Source: Lepidodermella squamata
Lineage: Eukaryota; Gastrotricha
DNA length: 64,000 nt
Direction: 5' to 3'
Assembly: GCA_047495785.1 (NCBI GenBank)
Contig: JBLDXI010000032.1
Span: forward strand, 1,488,001-1,552,000
The notes beneath the pieces were generated by a model. The model saw only the letters and a program-made list of their open reading frames with translations. It had not been told where the DNA came from and searched no databases. Every line of letters begins with the position of its first letter. Within the stretch, counting starts at the first letter, position 1. The position numbers and the translations under genes are program-made. This document shows, in pieces, positions 47,317-58,781 of the stretch.

Positions 47317-49353
47317 TCAAAATAAAGCGCATTTTTCACACGAGTTCATTGGGGAACCGAGTCGGCAACCGAATGCTCGGGAGAAATCACCACTCTGCTT
47401 CATAGCTCCGATCATTCGAAATATCGGAGAGGTTGAAGCCGAGCTATACTGACCTATCATTTGATAGTAAGAAATGAAAATGAGTTGATTCTCCTGTTTT
47501 GTCCACGAATCATGCTGGTCACGGAAGAAATCAACCGCAAGGCTCAGTCCAACAATTTCAGCAATGTCTTCATCGACTTTTTCAACCTGGTGATCGATTT
47601 TTAATCGTTTGGACTCGCGCCAGAAAAAATCGCCAACACATCGGCGAAGATCTTGGAGGAAAGCGAGCCCAACCTCCTCAACAAGCAACCGACTCATTTG
47701 GCGAAACAACTCAGTAACGAATCGTCCGTATTTAATCGGGTCAGGGTAGGATGTATCGTAAACTGGAGGGAGGAAACTGGGCAGAAAAATTGTCATTCGA
47801 TTAGAAAATGTTGCGTAACTAGCAATCACATCCATAGAATTCTCAGGCGTTCGGACGAAATTATCTTCGCAATACAGGTATCGAAAAATCTTCCCCATGA
47901 TAAAGTGCCGACCGGCTACTTGATTTTGGTAGAAAGACTTCTCCTCAGAAATTTCAAGGTCTTCGTAGTAGTCATCAAGAGCCGTCTCAGTTTTAGACCA
48001 TTCCGGCGGGAAAACGGTGATTTTCATGCTCCGAAGTTTCTTATCGAGAGATATTTTAGCGGGGTAATCAATTTTATCCGAGACTTCTAATCTTGCTCTG
48101 AAATACTCGGCAGCTTTCTCCACAAGCTCATTCGCCTCAGTGATCGTTGAGCTGTCCACTGAATCGCGCCAACGAAGCGAAGGAATAGCGATTTGCATGA
48201 CACTTTCAACTTCGTTTATGCAATAATCGCGACTCGGCCTATCGGGTACGTGGTAACTTTCGATGAATGATCGAAGGATGAAGTAATTTTGAATTGTTTT
48301 CCGCCCAACCAGGGTTCGCATTTCATCGGTCAAAACGCGACACATATTTGTGAGATAGCTGCAAAAAGATGATTCAGTATAGAACGGGAATGCATTAAGG
48401 TCGGCGTGGATTCGACTCCGAATTGCGTTGGCGACCGACGTCCAGTTTAACAATGGACAGCAAAATTGTAAGTCTCGCATTTTTGATTCTTCCAGTGAAG
48501 CTTGCGATCTCGACGGGAGGCCTTTTAGTTTTCTTTCAAGAGATAGAACCCGGCTGATCTGAGCGTCGTTTGGTACCCCAGATAGGAAAGCTAGTCCAGC
48601 AATAGCAGATCTTGATTCTTTGATAGACCTCGGGCTTTTCCTAAGGAAAATCCTCGGAGGTTTGCGCTTAGGCCATAGGAACGTTAGCTCGAAGAGATGG
48701 TCGAAAGTGTAGGAGAACAACTTCTCAAAATGCTTTTGAAGAGACTTATTCCCTTTTATTGCATTCGCGTTGAATCCGCCGAAATCTCGAGCAATGCTTT
48801 CAAGATGCGAGTATCGATCTTCTTGATCCCTGGGTTCCATACAGCTCTCGTAGAAGTTCAGGGCTTTTACCTCGCTTTTCCAGGTTACATTTGACACATC
48901 TATGATAAGGAGAATAAAAAGCTTTAAGCCAATTCTATGCCTATCCTTACCTCGCATTGTCTCGAAGAAACTAAGTTCATTGCTGGGTTGTTTTTGTTGA
49001 TCTGCGCAACTCCAGGAACTACAGGCGTATTCTCTGAAGTCGTCGCATGGGTCTGCAGAGGTGTTCAAAGCTGAGAAAGTCTGCTTAATGATGTCGCTAC
49101 ATTCCTCCTTTTGACAGTTAGCAATAAGTTCCGCTTCTTCTGCAGGGTCAAAGCGACGCCTCGGCAGGTGATTTGAGATATCGACTGTTAGAATGAACCA
49201 AACTATTCCACCAACTGCGACAATACTCAGAGGTACAAGGGCAGCCAACACTATCAACCTGAGGTCTGTGGAATGTAACGCTAAGAATTAGTTATTTGAA
49301 TTTTGAAAGAAGTTACCGCAACAGTTTTGAGGCTTCCTTGAGTTGATCGCCAT
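47317..49353 (-). CDS. M13 family protein B, probable pseudoenzyme
   Basis: Three exons on the minus strand (49317-49353, 48951-49265, 47317-48899) give 644 aa. Membrane anchor (IVLAALVPLSIVAVGGIVWFIL), then M13 ectodomain (DPCDDFREYACSSW, LNFYESCM, VFPPEWSKTE, CRLGSPMNSCEKCALF). The zinc site is erased: the HExxH position reads RQMSR, NAxY reads IASY, and the late catalytic His is absent (STSPIFRMIG), although the Glu in DEDIAE remains. The 51-bp intron between exons 2 and 3 has no stop and a length divisible by three, so retaining it only inserts 17 residues (GKDRHRIGLKLF...). Non-catalytic function is inferred. Confidence 0.93.
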
Positions 49354-50009
49354 TATTTCAGCCGTAGGTACGATTAAGATTAACTCAGTACGATGGTTTC
49401 ATCTTCCTTCTACTGTGGATGGTAATTCGATATACGATATACGCCTGGAAATTTGTATAATTAGGGATATTTTTTCCCTGCATCACTTGCCCGAAATTCA
49501 AGTTATTACGCGGGGAAGGTTTGCAGCACGTCTGCTTCTTAGTACTTGTCACCAGAACACATATCGACTCATCCTTGTGACGTAAAACTTTGATTCACTT
49601 AGCTAAAATTACTCCATCACATGGTATTGCTATTCGCATAATGAATTGAAAAAGTTCATACTGCGAACGCCTTCCCTGAGATTGATTTCTGAAAATAAAC
49701 TATCGCGAGTAGTTGTTAATCGTCCGGGATATGTCTTGAAACTAACCCACATGCGCGCTGGAGAAATGTATGCAACACGCACCGCAATCAATCAAGTACG
49801 CACTACAGAATGTGGGTGTAAAAAAGAGAAATAAAACGGGAATCTTTGTTTGCATGACGGCAGAACATCGTAGCCGCGTATTATATGCCATAAAACACAG
49901 TACTAAGTAATCATTGAGCTCATCGTGAGTATGTTATTGCGTAAAAAAAGAATCGAGGATGTTGCGGACCGTGTTATAGCTCAAAACATTTGTATTTTGC
50001 TCATGAAAA
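49354..50009. other. shared upstream region of divergent M13 genes B and C
   Basis: 656 bp between the divergent start codons. No gene is supported; the small frames at 49343-49834 lack domains. It may act as a bidirectional promoter. Confidence 0.4.
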
Positions 50010-52137
50010 ATGCCTCGCACAGGCCAGCAAGCACCTGGAACGAGAAATTATCTCCTGAGTAAGATGGCCATTCCTAAATTTATTTCCAAGATTTGTCAAC
50101 TTTTTCTTCCAGCTGGGCATGGGAAGACGATCGGAATCCTCATAATATTAGTCCTTCTAGTCGGCACTAGTCTGCTAGCGATTTCTGTGATACCCGGCTA
50201 CATGCATACTCCTGAAGTGTTGCATCCCGTCGAGCAAATGCTGCGATCGATTTGCACGTCTCCAGCTTGTTTAGCATACATGTCTCAGCGGTTTCAGCTC
50301 ATGGATACTTCTATCGATCCATGCGAAGACTTTTACCTGTTTTCATGTGGCAGCGCTCCTCAGTCTGACAAGGCCAGTGATGATTCATGCATAGGGTCTG
50401 CTAAGGTTCCTGACGAAACTCAACTGACATGGGAGTTCCTTGACATCTTAAGTAAGCCACCTTAAAGACGAATATAACAATTAACCTGCTACTTTACTTT
50501 TTCTAATAGAAAACGATTCAAACTTGTCATGGAAGACTGATCGAAAGCTCGCCGGCTTTTATGAGTCATGCACTAAAGGAATTTCATGGCAAGGAAATCA
50601 ACCATTTCTGGAGAGTGTGATTGAAGCCATGGGAGGCTTGAACGGAAATTTAACCGCTCAAAATTTGCAACACCGAATAGAAACGTTGATGACGTATAAC
50701 CAGCGCCATCTTTTCTACCTCACTTTTGACTACTTCAACGGAGCTGATACGAAGGAATTCACTCTTAGCCTGAAGGATAGCCAGGAAGATCCGAATTGGA
50801 CCGAAAATATAATTCAGCAACTCTCCGAAAAGCTGAAAGGTCCTAGCAAGGAGGAAGTGAAAAATGTATTGAAATTCGCGACTGAGATTCGAGGAGCTGA
50901 AGCTCCAGATGCGGTCGCTTCTCTCAGTCCTTTATCGGATTTATCAGCCTGCTGTCCTTTGTTCAAATGGGAATCAATCGTCAAGAAATTCGTCAATGTC
51001 GACCCATCGAAAACCACAGTAATGGTTCTTATGACAGACAGCGCTTGTGACAATGCGAGGGCGATGTGCCAAAAAGTTGAGCAAAGCCTGAAAACTGAAG
51101 ATGGCCGACGGATTTTGCAGAACTATCTGGTCTTCAAAGCTCTTCCTTACAGTCAAAAAGTTATGCAAGTTACCCCGATAACTCCGGCGCTGCAACTTGA
51201 TTGCGTGGAACGTTTGGCTAAGGCGATGCCATTTGCCATTGCTTCTCTCCATCGAAGAGCTAAGTTCAACGAAACAGTCATCGATGAAATCTCGAGAATT
51301 GCGACAGACATCAAGTATCAATTCGAGCAAGAAGTAACTTCATCTCAACGGTTTCATCGTGATATCAAGAGCCGTCTGCTCGATGTTATCGGCAGTTTGA
51401 AGATTCAAATCGGTCCTCCCGATTGGACAGTGAATGAGGCGGATTTGAAGGCTTACTATGCAGATCTTACTGTTAACAAAAACAGCTGGCTCGAAACCAG
51501 GACTTCAGGAGTCAGGCATCGGCTGAAAATGCATGTTACTTCAACGCTGGAGAAAACAAATTCTCCAGTCCCACCTCTTGAAGTGAATGCTATGTACGAT
51601 CCGGTGACTCACACAATCACTGTTCTTTTGGGATTCGTGGCAGAAATAGTCAACTTCGGAGGCGAGTTAACAACAAAAGAATTGAGGACTCTTCTTCACG
51701 GAAAAATTGGAACAGTACTTGGTCATGAAGTCAGCCATCAGTTCGATGCGATTCGGAAAGAGGTGCCCGAGGAATATTTTCTGAAAAAGCAAGCATCATG
51801 CGTGAGAAATCTCTACACTCAACTGGGGGAGAAATTTTCTTGCAATCTGCCCGTCGATAAAACCGTGAATGAAGACATTGCCGATAGCGTTGGCGTCCAG
51901 TTGGCTATTCGGGTGTTTCGAAGCGAACAAGAAACCCCTGACCGCATCCTCGACCAAATTTTTTTCATATCCTATGCCCAACAATTTTGCACCGATGGCT
52001 TCTTGACCCTTGATGAACACACAACTCGACCCTTTCGAGTTCGTGGCTCCCTCGCAAATAGCCCTTCATTCGGCAAAACCTTCAACTGCACCCTTGGTTC
52101 TCCCATGAGTTTTACTAAGAAATGTCATGTTTTCTGA
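50010..52137 (+). CDS. M13 metallopeptidase C (neprilysin-like), catalytic residues intact
   Basis: Two exons (50010-50451, 50510-52137) give 689 aa. Cytosolic start of about 35 aa, anchor (TIGILIILVLLVGTSLLAI), ectodomain with the paired-Cys start (CTSPACLAYM, DPCEDFYLFSCGS), WKTDRKLAGFYESC, PFAIASLHRR, IGPPDWTVNE. Substrate NAMY, zinc motif HEVSH (around residue 553), third ligand in NEDIAD and the late His (EHTTRPFRVRG) are all present, so activity is plausible. The C-terminus is CHVF rather than the usual CxxW. Family enzymes cleave small extracellular peptides on the amino side of hydrophobic residues. It is tail to tail with gene D, with about 50 bp between the stops. Confidence 0.94.
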
Positions 52138-52186
52138 ATTACCATAATGAATGAAATAAACCTGGTGATGTTAAATTTGTTAAGAA

Positions 52187-54292
52187 TCAAAACACTGAGC
52201 ACGTATCTAACGGATTCATCCTACTTCCGAGCGGGCATTTGAACGTTCTAGCAAAATCCGAGCTGTGAGAAAGAGGTCCATTTACCCTGACAGGCGGAGG
52301 CGAGTGAGACAGATATAACGTCAAATTCTCGGATTTCTCCACGCAGTGATGCTGAGCGTAAGAAATAAAGAATAGCTGCTCCTCAGCCCGCGTTGCATTC
52401 CGACCGACTTTACTGAAATGGTCATCACTGAAAAATTCGAAAGCTAGAGGCAGGCTAATAATATCAGCTACATCTTCGTAGGATGTTTCGTTGCGTTCTA
52501 GTTTCAAGCTATATCGATCTCCAAGGCGCTGAAAAAAATCGGCAACACATTGCTTTCTCCCGACGAGAAATTTGTCGAATTCAAGAGCATCAGAGTTGCG
52601 ATGGATGCAATCAAATATGTGGCCAAGTTCGTGGAACATTATCTGGACCATTATTCCGTAATTGATAGCATCAGGAAAGGATTTATCGTAGATAGGAGCT
52701 GTCAAAAGAGTTGACAGGAAAGTAACTGTTTTGATGCGATATTCCTCGTAAATAGCGTTAACACTAAATGGATTGAAAACTTCCCAACCGGTTCCGCCAA
52801 AGTATACCTTTTTCAGCTTCAGACCCAACGAGAATGCAATAGCATTAGAAAGATTTTCCAAATAGCTTTCCCTGTTCACTGTCAATGACTCGTAAAATGC
52901 GTCAAGTTTGGACTCAATGGTCGCCCAATCTGGGGGCCAAACTTCGATTGACAAGCCATCGAGTTCACCTCGAACGGCCGCTTTCACCTCCGGGGTGAAT
53001 TTGCTCGAAGCAAGCATTCTCTCGCCGAACCTTTCCGCAGCCTCTGTTGCTGTTTCTTTGATTATGCTAGGCACTTCAGCGTCTATGAATTTTCTTCGGT
53101 ACATCGAAGCTACTGCAAATGGCATAATTCGCCCTATTTCATTGAGGCAACGCTCTTTGGGTAAATCCACCTCCAACCTCCGATAGTGGTCGAAAATTGA
53201 AGCGAAAACGAGATAATTTTGCAGTGTAGTTTGGCCACGTTCGGTCTGTAACATTTCGTCAATAGTCTTGCACGTATGAATCAGATATCCACACATATCC
53301 GGTGAGGTAGTTAGGGGAATGCTCCTCAGACGAACTCCGACTCCGGATGAGATAGTGAAGAGTATTTCGCGCCAATTCAATATCGGGCAGCATCCGTTCA
53401 AATCGTCAACGCTCAGCGTTATTGTGTAGTTCTCAGACTCACCAGCGTCAATATTAGCCATAAGCCATGTGAAATTTATCACTTGATCTATTTCTTCTTC
53501 AGTTGGTCCATTGAGATCGAGGGAAATATCCATCAACGTGTCCTTGCTCTCAGCTATTGCATGACTTCCCTTGTCTAGTACCTTGAGCAAAGTAGAGTCT
53601 GAAGATAACGGGATAGATATGATATTATCCAGACTATACTTCAAGAGTATGAGGAATAAGGATTGGAATGACTCAGCATCGACTATATTTTCATATTCAA
53701 AGCCACCCATGGATGACACAACATTTTTGAAGTAGAGCATGGCGTTTTCTCTTGAAGTGGCTTGAGAACACGCGTGGTAATAATCTTTGACTTTCCGATC
53801 GGTCAGCCATTGAAATTCAACACTCTCAGATTCCGCTGAGTCGAGAAACCGCTGGAAGTATCTCCGCGCCTTGAATGCATCGATATTGTCGATTTCGACA
53901 GGTAGTCCACCGCGCTGGTTGGTTTGAAAATTACCGCAAGCGTATTCGTAAAAATCTTCACAGGGATCAGCGGATAAATCGATGCTCTCGAACATTTTAT
54001 GAACACGATTGACACAAGTCTTCGTGCCGCACTTGTCGATGACAGCTTTTTCGGTGAGAATTAGGATTGGCATCTTATCGAAATGAACTTCTCTGGTGGC
54101 GGCAAAGAGCGAAATAGCGAAGAAGCTTATAACAGAAATTATAAGTAAACTTGCTCCAGCAAACAGGAACACAAGGGTTTTCCCTACAGATTTTACTAAA
54201 GATACTAAAAAGATGATTTTCTATATTATCTTACCACGAGATGTGTTGATGGCCCTGTTTTTGCCCCGGTTGAGCCCGGTTTCCCTGCGCAT
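52187..54292 (-). CDS. M13 metallopeptidase D (neprilysin-like), catalytic residues intact
   Basis: Two exons on the minus strand (54235-54292 and one long exon 52187-54195), 688 aa. Short basic cytosolic start (MRRETGLNRGKNRAINTSR), anchor (FLFAGASLLIISVISFFAISL), ectodomain (CGTKTCVNRV, DPCEDFYEYACGNF, LTDRKVKDYYHAC, PFAVASMYRRK, VWPPDWATIE). Active-site set: NAIY, HELGH, YEDVAD and a late His (SHSPPPVRVNG), with the final CSVF in place of CxxW. Sequence features (CLNEIGRIMPFAVASMYRR, PLGSRMNPLDTC) are closest to gene A among the five, suggesting A is a decayed sister of a D-like gene. It starts 352 bp from the divergent Cys-rich gene G. Confidence 0.94.
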
Positions 54293-54644
54293 TGCGTATT
54301 CCTAAGAACAGCTCAGTTTCACTTGATTTTGTGTTTGTTTTCATCGTTTTTCATCTCTCGAAGGTGGCATGCTGGGGTGACGTATCACATTACATTTAAT
54401 TGGCTCAACATCCATCGACTGCAAGGTACCCATGTTTTGCTAATGACTATGTGATTCATCCAGGGAAAGTTGTACCGAGCAGATAATTTGTACGCAAATG
54501 ATCCTCATAAAAAATCAAAAGCAGGGAACGTAATAGAAACATTGTTTCTGTAGATGAGCCCCCGTGATTGCGTGGCCGACACCTTGAGTTTGGCACCTTG
54601 AGCGCTGCAAATTATCTCAGCACAACACAAAACACAATGATTCA

Positions 54645-55490
54645 ATGAGTTATCAAGTACAAATGGTTAAACTAATGTTTAATTTGAACTTATTGGTTAC
54701 ACTGCTGATTTGCCTTTTCCCTTATTGCAAAGGATGCCCAGCGACCTCTAACGCTGTTGGAATAACAACGACCACTTGCGTTCCAGCTCCAGCCTGTCCG
54801 ACGGGTCAAAGCTGTAGAGCCGCGGGGATAACTTGTACTCCAGGACAGGGCTGCTACAACCCAGCTAGTCCATGCGGAGCGTTTTCGGCGTGTCAAGCAT
54901 CCGCGCCTCCTCCGGCAGCCGGGGTAACACAACTGATAGTTTAGGTCTGTTAAAACTTATTTTCCCACCTTAGAGCGGCTTTGTGATGTGCTCCAGGAGT
55001 GCTATAGCTCCAGCTACAGCGCCTGTCGTAAGATACTGCACAACTAGCGGCACGTGTATCATCCCTGACGCCGTCGCGAGTGGCTCCTACGGAAGTTTTA
55101 GTGCTTGTTGTGCAGACATGGGCTCAACAGTCGCCTACGAATCATTTGTGTCCGCCGTAACGGGTACAACGATAGGCTATTGCCACAATCGAGTGACAAC
55201 TCCTTACAGAAAATGCGCCACCTCAAGCACCAGCAAGCAGTATTGCGTTCGCCTTCCAGAAACTTGTCAGTTTGGAACAACAGCTTCTGATCCTTATTTT
55301 GGGGCAAGTTTTTAATGTAAAAGCGTATGATATTCAGCTTAAATCCGTGTATTCTCAGGGGCCAAACGCTTTTGCGACATTTCGCGATTGCTGTACTGCT
55401 GTTCCGACAACTGCCCCTGGCCTCAGATATACCTCTTCAACTGCGATTTACGGACTTATAACCGTAGACACTTGCCTAGAAGGACCTTAA
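54645..55490 (+). CDS. secreted Cys-rich protein G, paralogue of the gene at 39715
   Basis: Three exons (54645-54923, 54974-55303, 55359-55490), all phase 0, 246 aa. The signal peptide (FNLNLLVTLLICLFPYCKG) may start from Met1 or Met7. A Cys repeat region follows (CVPAPACPTGQSCRAAGITC, GQGCYNPASPCGAFSAC), then the C-terminal domain with CC doublets (FSACCADMGSTVAYE, FATFRDCCTAVPTT), GYCHN, YRKCAT, YCVRLPETCQ. The layout matches protein F exon by exon, except that F has an extra intron. The second intron appears to begin with GC (GGG|GCAAGT); only that choice keeps the frame found in F. If not spliced, the frame closes four codons later. No family is recognised. Confidence 0.83.
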
Positions 55491-55544
55491 TAACTGTACA
55501 CTGTATCTGAACTTATTTAAAAGAATCAATTTAATTACAACATT

Positions 55545-56118
55545 TCATCTTGATAAATAGTAGTCGAGAATCAATTCTCTTGTTGATTTGGATCGATGTG
55601 TGGTAGTAATCATAGGCACTACTGGCTGATATAGCTCGTTTAGTTTGACAGCAATCAAATATAGCCCGAAGCAGGATGACGAAATGATCAACAACAGGGT
55701 CAGCGAAACAATGATCATTCTTCGTTGCCAACCTTCAATCAAACGAAAATTTTGGATAAAATTGGGAAAATCTCAAAACATCCTCACTTGGAAGGCCACA
55801 ACTACACGAGATCGCTGTTAACTTTTGAAAGCAAATTTGAAAGCACCATATGAAGAAGTCACATGCCCGCCTGCCAGTTTTCAAAATCGACTCTTTATCG
55901 ATGCATTTCCTCGTAGTTGCGGCTGGCTTTTTGTTATCATCGGAGGCATTTTCACTCTCTCCTTCTTCAATGATGTCCTCGAACTGCACCTTGAATATCT
56001 CCGCTCTCCTGTTGAAGCTTATAGCTTTTTTATTGGTCAATATAGCAAAGGAAATTACTCACCCAACTGCAGGTAGCTGCGGTCTCTGATTTTCAGCGCT
56101 GGTAAGAAGCCACAGCAT
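55545..56118 (-). CDS. small single-pass membrane protein, unknown
   Basis: Three exons on the minus strand (56063-56118, 55788-56008, 55545-55732) sum to 155 codons. The N-terminal half is acidic and basic by turns (EDIIEEGESENASDDNKKP), followed by a Cys/Phe-rich stretch (CDFFIWCFQICFQ, ISCSCG) that could be membrane-associated or palmitoylated. A clear transmembrane segment follows (MIIVSLTLLLIISSSCFGLYLIAV) with a 35-aa tail. The layout recalls an M13 N-terminus (cytosolic tail plus anchor). It lies among M13 genes, so an origin as a truncated M13 5' end is possible, but no M13 ectodomain motif is present. Confidence 0.6.
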
Positions 56119-56272
56119 TTTATGAAGAAAGCTAATAGAATATCGCACTGACTGAGCAATAACATTGGTGTTGTATTTTTTCACTGCCCCTAGATGCGAT
56201 TTGCCCGAGTGCCATTCGATCTAGCACCGAAACATAATGCATCATAATACGTGAAAAAACCGCTTTTATTAT

Positions 56273-58322
56273 TTACCACAAAACACATTTACTTGTTGGA
56301 TTCATAGGCGTGTTAGCAGGGCAAGAAAACGCCCGCGCAAAATCACGGCTGTTAATAACAGGCCCCATCGCTCTAAATGATTTCGAACTATGAGCCGGCG
56401 TTAGCACAAAATTCGGCGAGCAAAACATTTGCGCATAAGCTACAAAAAACATTTGATCAAGCAATTTTGAAGACTTCAACCCATTGGATTCCAAGTCCTC
56501 AACAAAGGCCTGATAAGCCAACTGAACACCCGAGTTGTCGCCAATGTTCTCGTGGACAGTTTGATTTATCGGTAAAGAGCAATTGTAAAGTTTTCCTAAA
56601 TCGCCGTAAGACTTCATAAAACATTCATTCCGCGATACCAGGAACGGATCATGGTCATCTGAGACGAGTTTGCTGAATATGTGGCTCAGTTCGTGACCGA
56701 ATACCACTCCGATTTTCCCATAATTGATGAACGATGTTTTCGTTTCGCTCGACAGATCAACATACATAGGCGGCAGCATTAACGGAAGAGAGAAGCGAAT
56801 GGTATTTGTAGCACTGTTGTAAATTGCATTCATCTCAAGCGGCCTCATGCTGTTGATGTAAACATCACTGCCTCCATACGCGTGCTCTAGAAGGAGACGA
56901 AATCTGAAGTTCTCAGAATTGTGTTGATTTTCCAAGCGACTTGTTTTTCCAACTATTAGACTCGAATAAAATTGATCTAATTCCGATTTGGATATTGCCC
57001 ATTCTGGTAGGCCTATTTCCACCCGAACTTGATCTACAAGTTCCTTCAGCTTCATCTGTGTGGTCCGGTCAAATTTGGTCGATTCCATCACTCGAAGACC
57101 GAAGACTTTCTTCAAATGCCGAGCAATTTGAGTCATATCACTGATAGCACTTTGAGGGAACCATTTTCGGCGGAATAGCGACGCAACAGCTAACGGCATA
57201 GCCTTAGAAACAGCATCCAAACAATCCGAAACATAAGCTTGAGGACTGTCCTCTCTATCAGGTAGCATTTTAGCAGCCGAAAACACGGCCTTCAGCACCA
57301 ATAAATCATGAAGTATTTGTCGACCTTTCAGTGATTGAGAGGTTGCCTCCACCAGTTTGCAAGTTGCGTTCAAAATCGAGCAGTGATCACGGTTCATTCG
57401 TAAAGTCTTCAGTTGGCTCTTGTAACCGACGTGATTCACCAGAGCAGCGACGAGGGCTGTCCAGTTGAGAAGCGGGCAACACAGATCCGCATCAGAAATC
57501 GGTGCCTCCGTATAAACAATGTATTCATCAGTTTTCGCATCCGAAAGTTCGTTGAAAAGCAACTCAAGTTTCACGATTTCAGTTACCCTTTCGTAGGAAG
57601 GCCCACCTAGCATTTCGGACAGCTTGTGAAGTTCTTTGGTGTATCTCTCCAAGTCTCTTAGATCTGCGTTCTGCTGAATCCCTCGTATGGTTACTCCTAT
57701 CCTGTTGCCATCGTATTGCTGCCGGAATCGGATGATATTGTCGCGACTGTAAAAGAGTAACCTCTCCATTTCTTCTTGGAAAGATGCCGGATTCTGAGGG
57801 TTGAAACCTCCCAACTTCGCAACCATTTTCTTCAGGTAGGGAACGTTACTCGTAAATGCAGATGAAGCCAAACAGGTTTCATACAGGTCCCTCAGCTTTT
57901 TGTCCGTCTCCCAAGTGAAAGTTGACCTTTCCTCTAAAAGTTTAATTTGTTAAGATGGATCGATTCGTTTGGAAACTTACTCAGAATGCTCGTGAAGACT
58001 TCTTTCCCGCTCAAATCCGCAACAAACACGTTAGGATCGTTCTCGCAGGCAAGTTTTTCCTTGGCAAGCATCGGGTCATTCCCGCATGAAAACTGGTAGA
58101 AATCAACGCAAGGATCCACTGAAGTGTTGAGGAATGCTTCGACGGAATCTCTCATATAACTCCTACACTTCTGGCTATCGCATAATTCCACTACGGAAAT
58201 TTCACTGACTGATTGCTGACGGATGATTATAGGAGTGTCGTTGAAGACCAGTCTGATGACGAGAAGGCCCAGAATTGCCAGAATTACTAATCCGAAAATT
58301 GCGGAACATTTAACACAGCTTC
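56273..58322 (-). CDS. M13 metallopeptidase E (neprilysin-like), catalytic residues intact
   Basis: Exons 57981-58322 and 56273-57933 on the minus strand carry the anchor and whole ectodomain. The first coding exon is not resolved: a plausible ATG lies near 58434-58439, but no donor there gives the right phase. Anchor AIFGLVILAILGLLVIRLVF; ectodomain CDSQKCRSYM, DPCVDFYQFSCGND, WETDKKLRDLYETC, PLAVASLFRRKW, IGLPEWAISK. Active-site set NAIY, HELSH, HENIGDNSG and a late His (AHSSKSFRAMG) are present. Alone of the five it keeps the canonical CxxW end (CVLW). It is the most conventional member and best candidate for the ancestral function. Confidence 0.92.
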
Positions 58323-58781
58323 CTGTATAAAATAAAAAACATAAAGCTTAATAAAAAATGAGATCCCCTACTGAAACAAGTTTTCTTTCGATGGACGTTG
58401 TATTCGCCAAGGAAGGCTCGAATGTGCTCCGCATCATGTGACCCCTTTCTGCTAGTCATGCTCTGTTTTGGAAAGAAGTCAAAACTTTTAAATTGAGATA
58501 ACGCTACAAAGTCATCTCTCAAAATAGCTAATTAAACAATTAACGTGATTCACGCGTCATTTGCAGCACACTTCATCATCATACCTTTGCTCTTATTGTG
58601 CGACCATTATAAGTCTTGGCATTCAACAAAGCGCAAGTTATTTTTTGCGTCGTTAAACAACAATAATGACCATCGACAATCTGTAAAGTATAGGTAAGCT
58701 CTTCTAAGCCCTATTATTACGCAGTTTTCAAGGTACTTAAACTCCGATGAAACAAGGGGTCAGAAAGAGATTATTGTTTTT
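58323..58781. other. upstream region of M13 gene E, likely holding its first exon
   Basis: A possible start (MMRSTFEPSLANTTSIERK) is encoded at about 58378-58439 on the minus strand, before a GTAGGG donor. It joins out of phase to the anchor exon, so the true structure is unknown. Confidence 0.35.
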
